64,000 nucleotides of DNA from Symbiodinium natans (lineage: Eukaryota > Sar > Dinophyceae > Suessiales > Symbiodiniaceae), in contig CAJNDS010002376.1 of the NCBI GenBank assembly GCA_905221605.1, forward strand, positions 393,501 to 457,500, read 5' to 3'. The position numbers were made by a program, and so were the translations under genes. Below the pieces are notes generated by a model. It saw nothing but the letters and a program-made list of their open reading frames with translations, was not told the origin of the DNA and did no database searches. This document shows, one piece after another, positions 1 through 10,720 of this stretch; within the stretch, counting starts at the first letter, position 1, and each line of letters opens with the position of its first letter.

Positions 1-1841
1 GGGGGGGGCGGTAGGGGGGGGGGGCGAGGGTCAAAAATGCCCTGCCACCTGCCCCTAGTCTCCCTCCTCGGCATGTAACAACCCGGCAGCGCACTTTGCT
101 CCGCCACTGCGGAGCCCTGGGAGGGGGGTCGGCGGGTGGGTAGACCTGTCTAACATTCCCTAGACCTGGATCTAAACACCTCAGGCCTCCGGCCTCGGCG
201 GATTGTTTATGAGTACCTTGAACCTCCAAGTACAAATGTTTTAGAGCCGTGAGGCTGGAATGCACAAGGCTGCAATGCAGTCTTTGATAAGGTGTGAGTG
301 GTGATCTGGGTTGATTTGCCGATCATTCACGTGGCTTTTAACGCTTGTCAGAATTGGCGAGTCAGGCCCCAAGTCCACAAGCCAAGAGGTAACCCAAGAT
401 CTCCCAAGCCTAGCCTAGCCATTAGAGTATACAAACGGCGCCAACACACTCTGCAGCAAGTTCCCGCAGATTTTTGGCGAATCCAGTATTTTTCACTTTG
501 CATTCCGGGGCTAGTGGGGCTTTCCACATTCTGTCCCTGATCCTGCTTTGCTTCTTTGCAGGTGTTCTTTGATCGTATGTGATCTGCACAGTGCTGATCT
601 GAACGATGCACAGCCCCAAGTGATGTGGGGCGGGGCTGTCATGAGCGTCGGCATCATTCTGTGATTGAGGTAGAGACATTGATAAAGGAGCTGAAGGCTG
701 CGAGAAACGATGGCCGTGTCATGTGACATGCAGCAGGTTCACGTCGTTTCAACTGCACGTGTAGGTGGCAGAGCTCGATCATGACACCACTTTCGTTCTG
801 ATATCCTCCGTGATGGTGTGACACTCAGCTGGGCAACCGGCCTCCTTCCTTTTTGGCGAAGCTTGTGCCTCAAGGCTCTTGCATGCCAAGTGCCAAGGCG
901 TGGGCAAATACTCGCAAGCAGTACGTGCCTTTGGTTAGTCGGTCGCCCAGCGCCCCCTCATTGCGAGAATAATCATCTTTCGAGTTGAAGTCATGTTGGC
1001 CCATGTTGCCTTCTTCAGGCCCCGAGGAGGAGGAGGAAGGCGGAGAGGATGAAGTGGAGGTCCCCATGTGAAAGCCAGTTCTGGATTCTGCGTTTCGAGA
1101 GGAGAGGTATGTTAGAGGTTTAAAATTAAAGCCTGCAGGAAGTGGAAGTCAAGAAGCGTCCAAAAGAGCTGCTCAGCCCAACAGCGGCCATTTTTGGTGA
1201 GTTCCTCTTTTCGGTGATCTTTCCGCAGGTATTGTGAGGTGTAGCATGATTGGCATGCTTCACGACCTTTTGCTGTTTTGTGTTTCGCCAATCGCTCTGA
1301 GTCTTCACTAAGTTCTGAGGCTGACGGACGCGGACCTGGAGCGTCGTGTGCCTGCTGCAGCCTACGAGGCGCCCCTGAGGAAAGACTCTTTTCTGGCTCT
1401 CAGATCGCTTCGGCTACCTTGAGGGTGTTTTCCACGTTTTGCGCCGAGGCCTGGAAATACTTGGAGACACTGACGCTCTCGCTGAGCCCGACCTGCATGA
1501 CTTAGTTCAAAGGTAAATCTTGGGGGACGTAGCAGACGTAGCATACACGTTTCTCTTCATTGTCAACGCCTGCCCGGCAAACCCCCCCAACCGAAGCTGG
1601 CTCTCTGAAGAGCAATTGGGGTGGGTTAAGTGAAGCGTAAGCCCCACGTGTCTTGGAGCATATTTGGCGATTGGAGGTCCAAAAGCACTCGAAATTTGTT
1701 TCTCATGAAATACTAATCTGGTACCCCTCCCACGTATCCATACCTCCTTTTTTCCTGTGCTTGTTTAAGAACCGGCAAGGAATGAAAACGGAACGCAGTT
1801 GCAAGAATCAATATTGTATACATTGTGTCCGGGAAGCCTTA
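1..1841. other. No gene recognised; G-rich window start
   Basis: The first 30 bases are almost pure G. The rest has mixed composition with no open frame that resembles a known family and no convincing exon bounded by splice signals. Short open frames occur on both strands but look like chance frames. A hidden small exon or intron sequence of an upstream gene cannot be excluded. Confidence 0.5.
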
Positions 1842-2220
1842 GAAAAACAAATAACATCACCAAAACACACAGCACGAGAATCAAAAAACAACACAACGCA
1901 GACAAAATCCCTAAGCAACAACACACAAACAACAGCAAACACAAGTATAAAACAACGACAGCCAAAGTTGCAGACGAAACGCCAGAAATCCCAAATAAAC
2001 AGTCAAGAATAGTCAAAGCAGATAACATCAAACAAATTCGTAGACGCACATCAGAAAGTCTCAGCCCAAAACAAAAGCAACCAAAACAGCAGACAAAACA
2101 TTAGTAACTCCAAGCAAAAACTCCCAAATTGCAGAGAACCATAAAGAAACAAGGCCAAACAACAACACAACCAAGCGAAGCACACCAATGGTGCAGACAC
2201 TACTCTTCGGCATACTCAGC
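1842..2220. other. A+C-rich, G/T-poor strand-skewed block
   Basis: The + strand is dominated by CAA/ACA/AAC-type words and is poor in G and T for roughly 350 bases, unlike the balanced DNA around it. Overlapping open frames occur on both strands because the skew removes stop codons. Their products are low-complexity (Lys/Gln/Thr/Asn-rich on +, hydrophobic on -), so I do not call a gene. Confidence 0.6.
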
Positions 2221-2921
2221 AAGGAGTTGAAACTGGTTTTGTGTCTGCATGTTTGCTTCTTGGTGAAAATCAACATGCCGCAAGGGACAGGCCAAAACCA
2301 AAACTAGTTAAAGCACGCGCTCGTCGGCTAGAAGATGTCGTACTTCATATTGAATCAGGTTTTAGAATTGCAGGGCAGCGAGACATCCTCCAGAACCACA
2401 TCGTGAGAGATCCTTGTCTGGGCTTCGCTCGTACTTGAAGTCAATGAAGGAAAAGCAACGCCCTGAGGAATCTGGCAGTCGGGGATTAAGTTGAATTTGG
2501 ATTTCTTTCAGGGCCACGCCCTGAGAAATCCTCGTTTTGGCCTCGTTGAACTAGTGTTCATTCAAGTCTTATATCCTCCTTCGGGCCTCATTCCTCATCA
2601 AAACACAAGAAGTTTGCCGTTTGTTGTTTTGGGGTTTGGTCAAACCCCCTCCTCGAAGAAAAGTAGACAGAACCCTCCAAGCTGAATCCATGCTTAATGC
2701 GTCGAGTTGACAGTCAAAGGGCTGGCGCTTGTGGTGTTGCTGGTTGCTTTTGCGGCGTTTTGACATCGAGGGCGGGAGGTCCAGACAGACAAAATCTGCT
2801 CATGGACTGAAAGGGGCCTCATGTTAGCACAATTTTGACATTACTCCTAGAAATGCGAAGCTGGCCGGCGCTGGGGAATCTTTCACGGAAAGCAGCTGCT
2901 GTGCTGTGTTGTGTGTCCGGT
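2221..2921. other. No gene recognised
   Basis: There is nothing I can assign. A phrase resembling 'gccctgagaaatcct' occurs twice near 2460-2530 in diverged form, but no repeat structure is clear. Confidence 0.4.
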
Positions 2922-3001
2922 TGACTGTTGATGAGGACTGCAGTTGTGAAGAAGTGGTCGCGCAAAGTGACGCTTGCGCAGCCCATCGTTCACATGACAA
3001 G
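2922..3001 (+). CDS. Candidate internal exon, unknown product
   Basis: A short open frame encodes an acidic, Cys-containing peptide (it contains VDEDCSCEEVVAQSD) and stops exactly at AAG|GTAAGA, a strong GT donor at 3002. The 5' boundary is not clear. I do not recognise the family. The support is the donor and the coding-like residue composition; it could still be a chance frame. Confidence 0.22.
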
Positions 3002-4699
3002 GTAAGAATCATGTTTTGTAGAGAGCGGCCAGGCTCCAAAGCCAAGCTTCGACCACATGTCATCGGTGCTGGCGTTTTGTATGGCAACGGTCGGCACCTC
3101 GGCGCCGCTGCGAGAACTCTAGTTTCTCTACATTCTGAGTCGCACTTGCGCAAGATTTGCAAGGTGAAACTGTTTTCAACGAGTTGTTTAAAGCTGCTGG
3201 AGACTCAGACACTCGCGTTTCCACCATGGTCAGTGCACGCAGTGGCAACAGTGCTGCAATGTGCTGCATCACAGGACCACCTAATGAGGAAAGTCCGTTT
3301 AATGTGAAGCACACCATACGCTTGGCTCGCTGCAGGAGATCCTCGAAGTATAGGGACGGTATAGGTAGATCCCTAGATCCTTTGGAATCCTTTGGAGGCT
3401 CATCTGGCCATGAGCTCAACGCAAATAAGGCCTGGCTGACGCAGCCGGTCCACAAGATCATTGCTCCAGGTTGGTTTTTACACGAAAGGGGGCTGCGCTC
3501 CTGGGTGTGGCTTGAGGAGACAACTACATTCCATGCGTACATGTCCGCGACGTGCGCGGCTTACATGACATCATAGTTGCCTTTGCTCATATTGCCGATG
3601 TCTATCATGTTGCTTTCGTGGCTCACCAGCACACGACCAAGACAGGTTGCTCGACTGGTTCGCGTGGTGGTCTCGGATGCGTCCGTGAGCTCATACCTGA
3701 TGGTCAGGCTCTGAGGAGGAATCATGTTCAAAAGCTTGGGGTCGAAAGAGTATCTTTACAGAACTTCTTCATTTCATTCATTGTTTTTCATTTGCGTCGC
3801 TTGTATGTCGCACGCCCTTCTGATCAGTGCTTGGACTCTTCTTGGCAGGGCTTTGAAGCTGGGAAAGGCCCAACGTAGTGCGATACTTCCGGCCGGAACA
3901 TTCTTCAGTCACATTGAAAAACTATTGCTTGCTTGCTCGCTTGCTTGCTATGCTGTTCATGGGCTGATGGTGCACAGCTTGCAGATCAACAGCTTTGGCG
4001 TTGCTGTAGCCCAGCTGTACCCCAGCTGTAGGATGTTCTGTGAGAGCGACGCATTGCTATACCCGAGAGGTTGTTGCAGACTTTGCGAGAGGTACGAGCA
4101 ATGTGTGAGTGTCACACGTATTTGTGAAGTTCATGAACCTTATGGTGCGCCATCAGTTTCTAGCAGCCAAGATTGTTTCCGGCAAATCGGTTGAATATTT
4201 TCGCCAAGAACGCAATATTCTTAAGCGCGTAAGGATGCATGTGGAAGTGGCACCGATCCCAGGCCGTTGACCACTCGCGACTGACGCAAGCAGCGATCAT
4301 TCAGGCCCCGTATCTTGTTTTAAGTGACTCGCCATAGCACGATGAGCATCTTCGTGCCGCCGAAGGGAATCATTTCTCAGATGTCACACAGTCGAGATGT
4401 GCGGTGATCTGAGATTCTTGGCATTTGTGGGCGTGCTAGAGCCGTCCGAGCTGTCGTCAGACGCGGTGCAGTGGAAGTTGAACTTGAGGCCTGTCTGTCC
4501 AGCAGAAGAAGTAGACTCCGAGTTCAAAGAGGCCTCGGGGCATCGTGGGCCGATCAGTGTCGATCAGTTCGCCCTGACGTTGGGTCTTCAAAAGGTGATG
4601 TCCTTGGATCTCATCCTTGAGCCCTCCGCCCCTCTCAAGGCTGCGGCTACAGCACTTGCCCCATGTGTGCCGTGCTGGATTCTTCGCGTGCTGCAGTAG
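3002..4699. other. Intron or intergenic DNA with weak open frames
   Basis: Open frames near 3157-3576, 3724-4194 and 4397-4699 (+) have partly protein-like composition, especially 4397-4699, which is acidic with several hydrophobic clusters. None matches a family I know and their splice boundaries are unclear. A CTTG-rich stretch lies at 3925-3950. Some of this probably holds further exons of the gene suggested by the exons at 4.7-5.1 kb. Confidence 0.3.
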
Positions 4700-4828
4700 G
4701 TATCAGCGCATTGTTGAGTATATACTATACTACTGTCTTGCGAAGGATCCCCAGTTTGCTTGGTGGTGCCGCGACGGAATCATCGCCAACATAGAGAAGG
4801 CGATGGCTTTACCTCCTGAAAGGCCCAG
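4700..4828 (+). CDS. Candidate internal exon, unknown product
   Basis: The frame starts after a TAG|G acceptor and ends at CCCAG|GTGCAG. It encodes about 42 residues with clear protein character (for example RIVEYILYYCLAKDPQFAWW): an amphipathic aromatic helix followed by an acidic/basic segment ending in PPERPR. I do not recognise it. Its reading phase does not join directly to the exon at 5016, so an intermediate exon, possibly within 4830-4942 where another protein-like frame lies, would be needed if both belong to one gene. Confidence 0.4.
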
Positions 4829-5015
4829 GTGCAGTCATTGACTCCATCAAAATCGTGGAAGGTGGCCGCAGAGTTCTGCAAATGGCGAAACCTTCGACCA
4901 ATAAAGATGGTGCGCCGTTGCTGACGTCGAGAACCAAAAGTTAGATTCTGCTACTGATTTTCCGATTGACTTAGGACTCTTTAAGACTCTTAAGATTTCT
5001 GAATGCGTGTGGCAG

Positions 5016-5147
5016 GTGGTCGTGGGCCCACCGGGATGCGGGGCTGAGCGACTTTGCGAGCTGGCCTCATTTACACGTCCCTGTTGCTTAATGTCGAGTT
5101 CTCTGCAGCTACTACAGGCTCGTGTTGCCAAGCACTACCTTCATGAG
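5016..5147 (+). CDS. Exon with degenerate adenylate-kinase-like P-loop
   Basis: A 44-codon exon sits between GGCAG|GTGG and CATGAG|GTGGGC. It opens with a beta-strand and loop, VVVGPPGCGAERLCELAS, followed by a segment containing CCLMSSSLQLL and then a helix. The order (hydrophobic strand, GPPGxG loop, helix, then a 'LSTGDLLR'-like position) is that of the nucleoside-monophosphate kinase fold. The Walker A lysine and following Thr/Ser are absent (GCGAE instead of GxGKG/S), so this copy should not bind phosphate normally. Cilium-associated adenylate kinases are known to carry degenerate domain copies. Only one exon is visible, so the assignment is inference. Confidence 0.35.
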
Positions 5148-5464
5148 GTGGGCATTTCTAGAGTTTTTTATGGCATGTTGTTGGCATAAGCAGGTTAAGT
5201 TCGGTTCATGTAAAATTGACGCCAAAGTCCTGACGAGTACTCTTTGATGCGAGGAGCCGCCACATCTCACCTACCAGCAAATCATTGAGGACGCGTGTGC
5301 AGTACCAAACAAAGCCGGTCGCAAATTGCGGAAGAAGGCTGGTATCTTGTCCTCAGGCCAAAAGGTTTCATGCTTGGCAGATGTGCCAGCCAGCAATTTT
5401 GCAGGTGCAGAAGCTGGCGGCCGATCCAAGCAAGAAGCTTCCGCTGCAACTCAGGCTCCATTCC

Positions 5465-5466
<2 letters not shown>
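5148..5466. other. No gene recognised
   Basis: Probable intron sequence downstream of the exon at 5016-5147. A frame through 5285-5460 is open but runs into the GA microsatellite and has no recognisable domain. Confidence 0.35.

Positions 5467-5510
<44 letters not shown>
5467..5510. repeat. (GA)22 microsatellite
   Basis: Perfect dinucleotide run of 22 GA units. It creates artificial Arg/Glu and Ser/Leu open frames on both strands. Confidence 0.98.
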
Positions 5511-5513
<3 letters not shown>

Positions 5514-7781
5514 GGCGATCTAACCCTGCAAGGCAGCTCGGTAGCGGCTCGCACACTTTGGGGGCTTGGGGGAGGACTTCGGGGACTTCGGTGTTACCTG
5601 GGTTGGTGGGGGTTAGAGTTGAGAAGGTTGACAGCCCGTTTGCGCCTTTGGGGGACAGTTTCTCTTAGCAGAAGTAGGTGGCCCATGAGTGTCACCCAAA
5701 AGGAGCGGAAGTGGGGGACAGGCACCAGGACAAGAGAAGGGGGAAGAAGGGGGGGGGGGGCACTAAGGACCACTAAGGAACGCTAAGGACCTGGTGTGTG
5801 GGGCAGGGGCCTGGCCCAACCGCAGCTCTTAACAGTCAACCGCCGTGTCCCGAATACCGGGGCAGGCATCAGCTGGGGGGCCCCCATGCCCCCAAGAAAG
5901 AAAGAAAGAGCCCCCATCTTTCACCAGTCTCCACCTAGCTCGGGGGGCGCGCAGATAGCGCCGGGAACACCCCCAGGCCCCCCCTAGGATACGAATGATT
6001 TCGCTGGTCCTGTGCCGTATTGGCCAACTGACCGTGTACGCAAGTGGACACAACCCTTGCGTCGAGGACGGAGAGAAGGTGCGAGCTCTATACAGGAACA
6101 GCCACGGTCGAAAGAGTATCGTGCTTCGGCCGTCGTGAGGTGCAAACAATGGGCCATCATGTGCAACCAAACGGACGAGAGCGTTCCGCATCATCCGCAT
6201 CCCAAGGGCCCAAAGGGCCTGTGCAGTTCACACTCGGAGGCCGGCGCCATTACTTCTCGTTCTCGCAGAATTCAGCTCATCATCCTGTCTGTAGCTACGT
6301 AGCACCTGTGTGAGGGTGTCGGCTCTGTGGGCTTCTGCATAGCCCGTACAGAAAGCTGCTGTAAGTGATCTGTCTTCTGCCTCGTCCAGCCCCCCCTTCT
6401 GACCCGGGGGCACAGCCCCGGAAAGAAAGAAACCGAGAGAAAGAGACGTGGAAGCAAAAAGCAGGAGGCGGCGGAGCAGCAGAACAGGAGAAACGTAAGA
6501 GAAGTGGACGTGAGGGTGGGTTGGACCGGGAATTTGCGCCTGCATAGTTGGCGTCTCACAGTACACTTGTCCGGAGGCACCTTGGACAGGTCAATTAAAA
6601 TTGAGTCTAAGCGCTGCGAAATTATTTGTAAGGATTTTGCTGGTGCTGCGGAGAAGCCACAACTTGCGGAGTGCGTCCACAATCTATTGACATGGATGGT
6701 TTCATACAGCTTCCAGACCAGACGATGCTTGCGATGATGCTTATTCAGCTGGTTGCATGACGCGACTTTTTTTTTGCTGGTGACTACCGTGTACGATGCT
6801 TTCAACGTTTGAGTGTTTGAGGACAAAGTTGGTGCAGAGTCGCCTCCTCTCCAACGTGTGCCGGGATGCCAGCATTTTTGAGAGGTGTTCTCTGATCACT
6901 CGCATGCATCTGCTGTGCCTAAGGCCGCTACCGTGGCTATGTCCTTGAAGGCTACCCAACGACTTATGCTGAAGCTGAGGCATGCTCCGTTCGTGCTTGT
7001 ACCTGTACTTGTTGTAGCTAAGCGTGGTCCACTGGTTCACCCTTGCAGTGGAGCATGGCATGCAACCTTCTGAGGCCCTTTTCATGGAGCAAGTCAAAGA
7101 GGGAGAAGAGGAGGAGGAGGAAGCTGTGGAGGAGGCAAATGATGAATGCGCAATGCCACATTGCCCATGCTCCTTGTGCGTCATGGCACGCTGTAGTTTT
7201 CTCTAGATGTTGAAAGACTTCTTCCAAGTTTGTCGGAGTTCTATCTGAGCTGAAGGCTGCAATTCGGAGCAACTCCTAGGCGAAATTAGCTTGAACTTCT
7301 GGCTAGCCATTCGCTGCATATGCAAACTTGGTACTGGCGTCATCATTGTATGAGCGTGTTCTTTGTTTCTGCAAAATTTGGCAATTCGCTGCTGAACCTC
7401 GAGATAAGCAAGGTTGGCGTGCTTATCTTGGTGGAGTTGGGAAAAAGACTTCAGGGATGTTTAGAGTAGCGGATCTTTAGCAAAGCGAAGACATGGTTGT
7501 CAGGCAGAGTTAAGAGTACAACTCACGTTGGTGAGCTTGATGCCCTTGAGCCGGTGGCCTGTCATTCCTTGCTGTACCGGCTCTCTCAAGAGTCACACCT
7601 AGCACGACACAGTAAGAATAGTAAGAATAAGAGAGCTTAAGCACTTTCACCCAATCGACTGAGGGTCGGGTCGGGTCGGAAAGAGGTTGAGTGGAAAACG
7701 CAGCGGGGGCCCCCGAGTCGAAAACAAGCACGAACCCCCCCCATCCCAGATGAAATCTACCAACTCGACAATCGCCTGTGA
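5511..7781. other. No firm gene; possible exon fragments
   Basis: Short frames with protein-like composition occur around 6570-6735 (contains LSGGTLDRSIKIESKRCE), 6798-6950 and 7052-7206 (an acidic run of Glu followed by a Cys-containing tail). Clean pairs of splice sites are not evident and no family is recognisable. A CACTAAGGA-type short repeat lies at 5760-5790 and a poly-G run at 5750-5760. Confidence 0.3.
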
Positions 7782-8357
7782 ATGGACTATTGGCCCCAAG
7801 ACCGGTTGAGGACGCCACTTGTAAGATCCGATTCAGCCCCCCCAAGACAAAACTGTCGATCAGTAAACGTTCCTAGGCTCCAAAGACGGCAGCTGTGCCG
7901 TGTTCGCTTGGACAGTTCTCAGGATCAGCTATGCGGATCTATCCAAAGTTATTCACTGGCAGTTTGTTTTCATTACCTCCTCAGCAAAGGCCCTCCAACC
8001 ACGTACCAAAATATGCATAGTCAGGGCATAGTGGTGACCTGGATCCACTTAGGAGTGGATCAGGCTCCAGATGAACAAGTGGGCGTGAACTGCAATGAGC
8101 ATGCTTTCATGCAGGCCGACGCTGATGATGGTGACGAGGATGTGGAAGATGAGGAAGAGGAGGCAAGGATGAAGAAACACAGCACACTGCTTTGGCGGCT
8201 CCTTGTGACTGCAGGGCTGCTTGCGGCTGCTTGCTTGCATGGACAACTCGTAGGATGGATCTTGCGGCTTGCAAGTCAACCAGTTCTGCTCAAGCTGACA
8301 CACAAATACGACAGTCCGAAAGCCGACTATGTCACAGGTGACAAGAAGCAAGCTTAA
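7782..8357 (+). CDS. Candidate ORF: acidic stretch plus membrane segment
   Basis: An ATG-initiated 191-codon frame. The first half is not convincing protein. From about residue 108 it becomes coding-like: a strongly acidic run (DADDGDEDVEDEEEEA), a short basic patch, then one hydrophobic segment (LLWRLLVTAGLLAAACLHG) and a polar tail ending KKQA. This would suit the last exon of a single-pass membrane protein. No family is recognised, and the upstream half may be intron read-through. Confidence 0.3.
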   Translation: MDYWPQDRLRTPLVRSDSAPPRQNCRSVNVPRLQRRQLCRVRLDSSQDQLCGSIQSYSLAVCFHYLLSKGPPTTYQNMHSQGIVVTWIHLGVDQAPDEQVGVNCNEHAFMQADADDGDEDVEDEEEEARMKKHSTLLWRLLVTAGLLAAACLHGQLVGWILRLASQPVLLKLTHKYDSPKADYVTGDKKQA

Positions 8358-9008
8358 TCACAAAACATGTCCAAATTAGATGTGGCGATGAAGTGGAACA
8401 ATGTCTGCGGCTGCTTCTAGGCGCCTGAAGTTGCAATCAGTTTGTTATTTGTTAATTGAGTTTCTGAGCAAGTCGTCTTCAGGCCTTCAGGCACACTGCG
8501 CCCCATGCTGGTACTTATGTTTTCGGGTCTTTCACACATTTCGTGATGCTCCAGTGATGCTCAAAATCCTGGTTTTTCGTAATGTTATTCATAGCCGATC
8601 TAGAATGAAGTCGCGAGCACTGTGTCCCCGGAGATCTCTCAGAGCTCGTGCCGCGGCTTCTGCCCCTGCCTCCGCGGCCCTGCCCTGTTGTTTTCCCAAA
8701 ACTCTAACGAGAGCTGGCCTGAGGATGCGATCGTTTCCTGTTGTGCATTGCTCTTTCTTTGGGAGTGTGACATGTGAGGATTTCGGGTTCACGTCCTCTG
8801 CACGAAAACCAGTTCGATCACGGATTACCTGATCTGCCGCATCCGGCATGCCGAGACTTGGGGAATGGCACCCGGACCTCCCATCCAGCGGATGCGCTCC
8901 TGAATGGAACCGGGGCACGCTTGCAGTCCCAGTTTGTCCCCGATGCTGCCCTAGCTTTCATCTCTGCTCACGTGATTGGCCACAGCTGGACGACTAGGGC
9001 ATCTCATC
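8358..9008. other. No gene recognised
   Basis: An ATG frame at 8401-8832 is open but has no recognisable domain or splice context. Confidence 0.35.
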
Positions 9009-9194
9009 TTGGTACAACACACAGCGCAAGGGATGTGGAACAAAATGGCTGTCACGAGCGTCCATGCCTTTCGCGACCATGCCCAAACACAACACTGGTA
9101 TGTGCAGCATTTTTGCTTCTTTGTACAACATACTGCACAAGGATGTGGAACTAAAAAAGCTGTCACAAGCGTCCATGCCTTTGGCGACCACCCC
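9009..9194. repeat. Two-copy direct repeat, about 75 bp
   Basis: Segments at about 9009-9085 and 9121-9194 are diverged copies about 112 bp apart. Both contain GTACAACA, GATGTGGAAC, GCTGTCAC and AGCGTCCATGCCTTT in the same order. They lie immediately upstream of the 43-bp minisatellite. I see no sign that they are coding. Confidence 0.8.
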
Positions 9195-9355
9195 GAGCTG
9201 TGTGTGGGGCCACTGCACGTGGTAGGCTCAGGGGCACCGTCACACGATTTTGCCGCGTGTGAGTACTGGCGCGCCAGAGGTGGACCAACCCACACCTGTT
9301 CAGCGCCAGCACGCCGACTTGGGAGTGCGAGTATGCCCTTATGAATTGTTCTGCT

Positions 9356-10335
9356 TGCCGCTGGAGCGCCAGCATGCCTGCAAGTCTTTCGTCGTTTGCC
9401 TCTGGAGCGCCAGCATACCTGTGTGTTGATATTTTTGCGCTTGCCGCCGGAGGGCCATCGTGCCTTTATGTTTTTGTTTCTACTTGCCGCTGGAGCGCCA
9501 GATTGCCGGTATGTTTTTCAGCCGCTGGAGCGCCAGCACGTTGTTTGCCGCTGGAGCGCCAGCGTCCTTGTGTGTTGATGTTTTTTCCGCTTGCCGTTGG
9601 AGCGCCAGCATGGCTTTATGTTTTCTGTTCTGCTTGCCGCTGGAGCTCCAGCATGCCTGTATGTGTTTTTGTACCTGCCGTTGGAGCGCCAGCATGTCTG
9701 TGTTTTCGTCGTTTGCCGTTGGAGCGCCAGCATACCTGTGTGTTGACGTTTTCCGCTTGCCTTTGGAGGGCCAGCATGCCTTTATGTTTTGTGTTCTTGC
9801 TTGCCGCTGGAGTTGCAGGTTGCCTGTATGGGAGCGGCAGAGTTTTTGCGTTGTTTGCCGCTGGAGCGCCTGCATTCCTGTGTGTTGTTTTTGCCGCCTG
9901 CCGCTGGCACGCCAGCATGGCTTTTGTCCTTTGTTTCTGCTTGCCGCTCGGGTGCAATGTTGTTTGTATGTTTGTTGTTTGGCCTGCCGCGGGAGCGCCA
10001 GCATACCCTTGTGTCAATATTTTCGCTCGCCGCTGGAGCGCCAGCATGCCGTTTTGTTTTTTTGTTTCTGCTTGTAGCTGGAGAGCCAGGTTGCCTGTGT
10101 TTTTTTTGCCTGCCGATGGAGAGCCAGCATGCCTGTGTGTGTGTGTGTTTTTTCCACTTGCCGCTGGAGCGCAAGCTTGCCGTTGTGATTCTTTGTTTCT
10201 GCTTGCCGCTGGAGCGCCAGGTCGCCTGTGTTTTTATTCGCTGGAGCTCCAGCATGCCTCTCTGTCGGTGTGTGTCGGTGTGTGTCGCGGTCGGTCGGTG
10301 GGTGGGTGGGTGGGTGGGTGGGTGGGTGGGTGGGT

Positions 10336-10408
<73 letters not shown>

Positions 10409-10720
10409 TGCGCTTACCGCTGGAGCGCCAGCATGCCCGTGTGTGTTGATTTTTTCCGCCTGCCGCTGGAGTGCCAGCATGCATTTAGTCTTGTTTTTTT
10501 CTTTTGTTTGCTTGCCGCTGGTGGGCCAGCATGCCTGCAAGTTTTTGTATTGTTTGCCGCTGGAGCGCCAATGTGCCTGTGTATAAAACTTTTCCGCCTG
10601 CCGTGGGAGTGCCAGCATGGCTCTCTGTTTTTTGTTTCTGCTTGCTGCTGGAGCGACAGCATGCCTGTATGTTTGGTGTTTTTCTGTGCGCCACTTGTGC
10701 GCCAGCATGCCTCCTTTTTT
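9356..10720. repeat. 43-bp minisatellite with a hairpin in each unit
   Basis: About 29 imperfect tandem units of roughly 38-51 bp (mode near 43). Each has a conserved core TTGCCGCTGGAGCGCCAGC followed by ATGCCTGTGTG-like sequence and a variable T/G-rich spacer. The core contains the inverted repeat GCTGG-AGCG-CCAGC, so each unit can fold as a 5-bp hairpin with a 4-base loop. Spacers cycle in type (TTGATATTTTCCG, TTTATGTTTTCTG, and others), suggesting a higher-order unit. The array is interrupted at 10280-10410 by GGTG/TG microsatellites. Because 43 is not a multiple of three, the unit rotates through all three frames; lacking stops on +, it gives a spurious 460-codon open frame. Confidence 0.92.
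10297..10405. repeat. (GGTG)n then (TG)n microsatellite
   Basis: A GGTG tetranucleotide run grades into a TG dinucleotide run inside the 43-bp minisatellite, between the units at 10250 and 10413. Length is about 110 bp. Confidence 0.97.

Noticed and set aside
1189-1205. GCCATTTTTGG resembling the dinoflagellate spliced-leader core
   Set aside because: The match to CCATTTTGGCTCAAG is too short and lacks GCTCAAG; no spliced-leader relic or SL RNA gene is supported.
5282-5786. ORFs across the GA microsatellite on both strands
   Set aside because: The repeat keeps frames open; the flanking parts have no recognisable domain or splice structure.
9356-10720. Regularly spaced repeats as a CRISPR array
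   Set aside because: Units abut with short, low-complexity, mutually similar T/G-rich spacers, repeats are imperfect, and the surrounding DNA is eukaryotic in character; this is a minisatellite.
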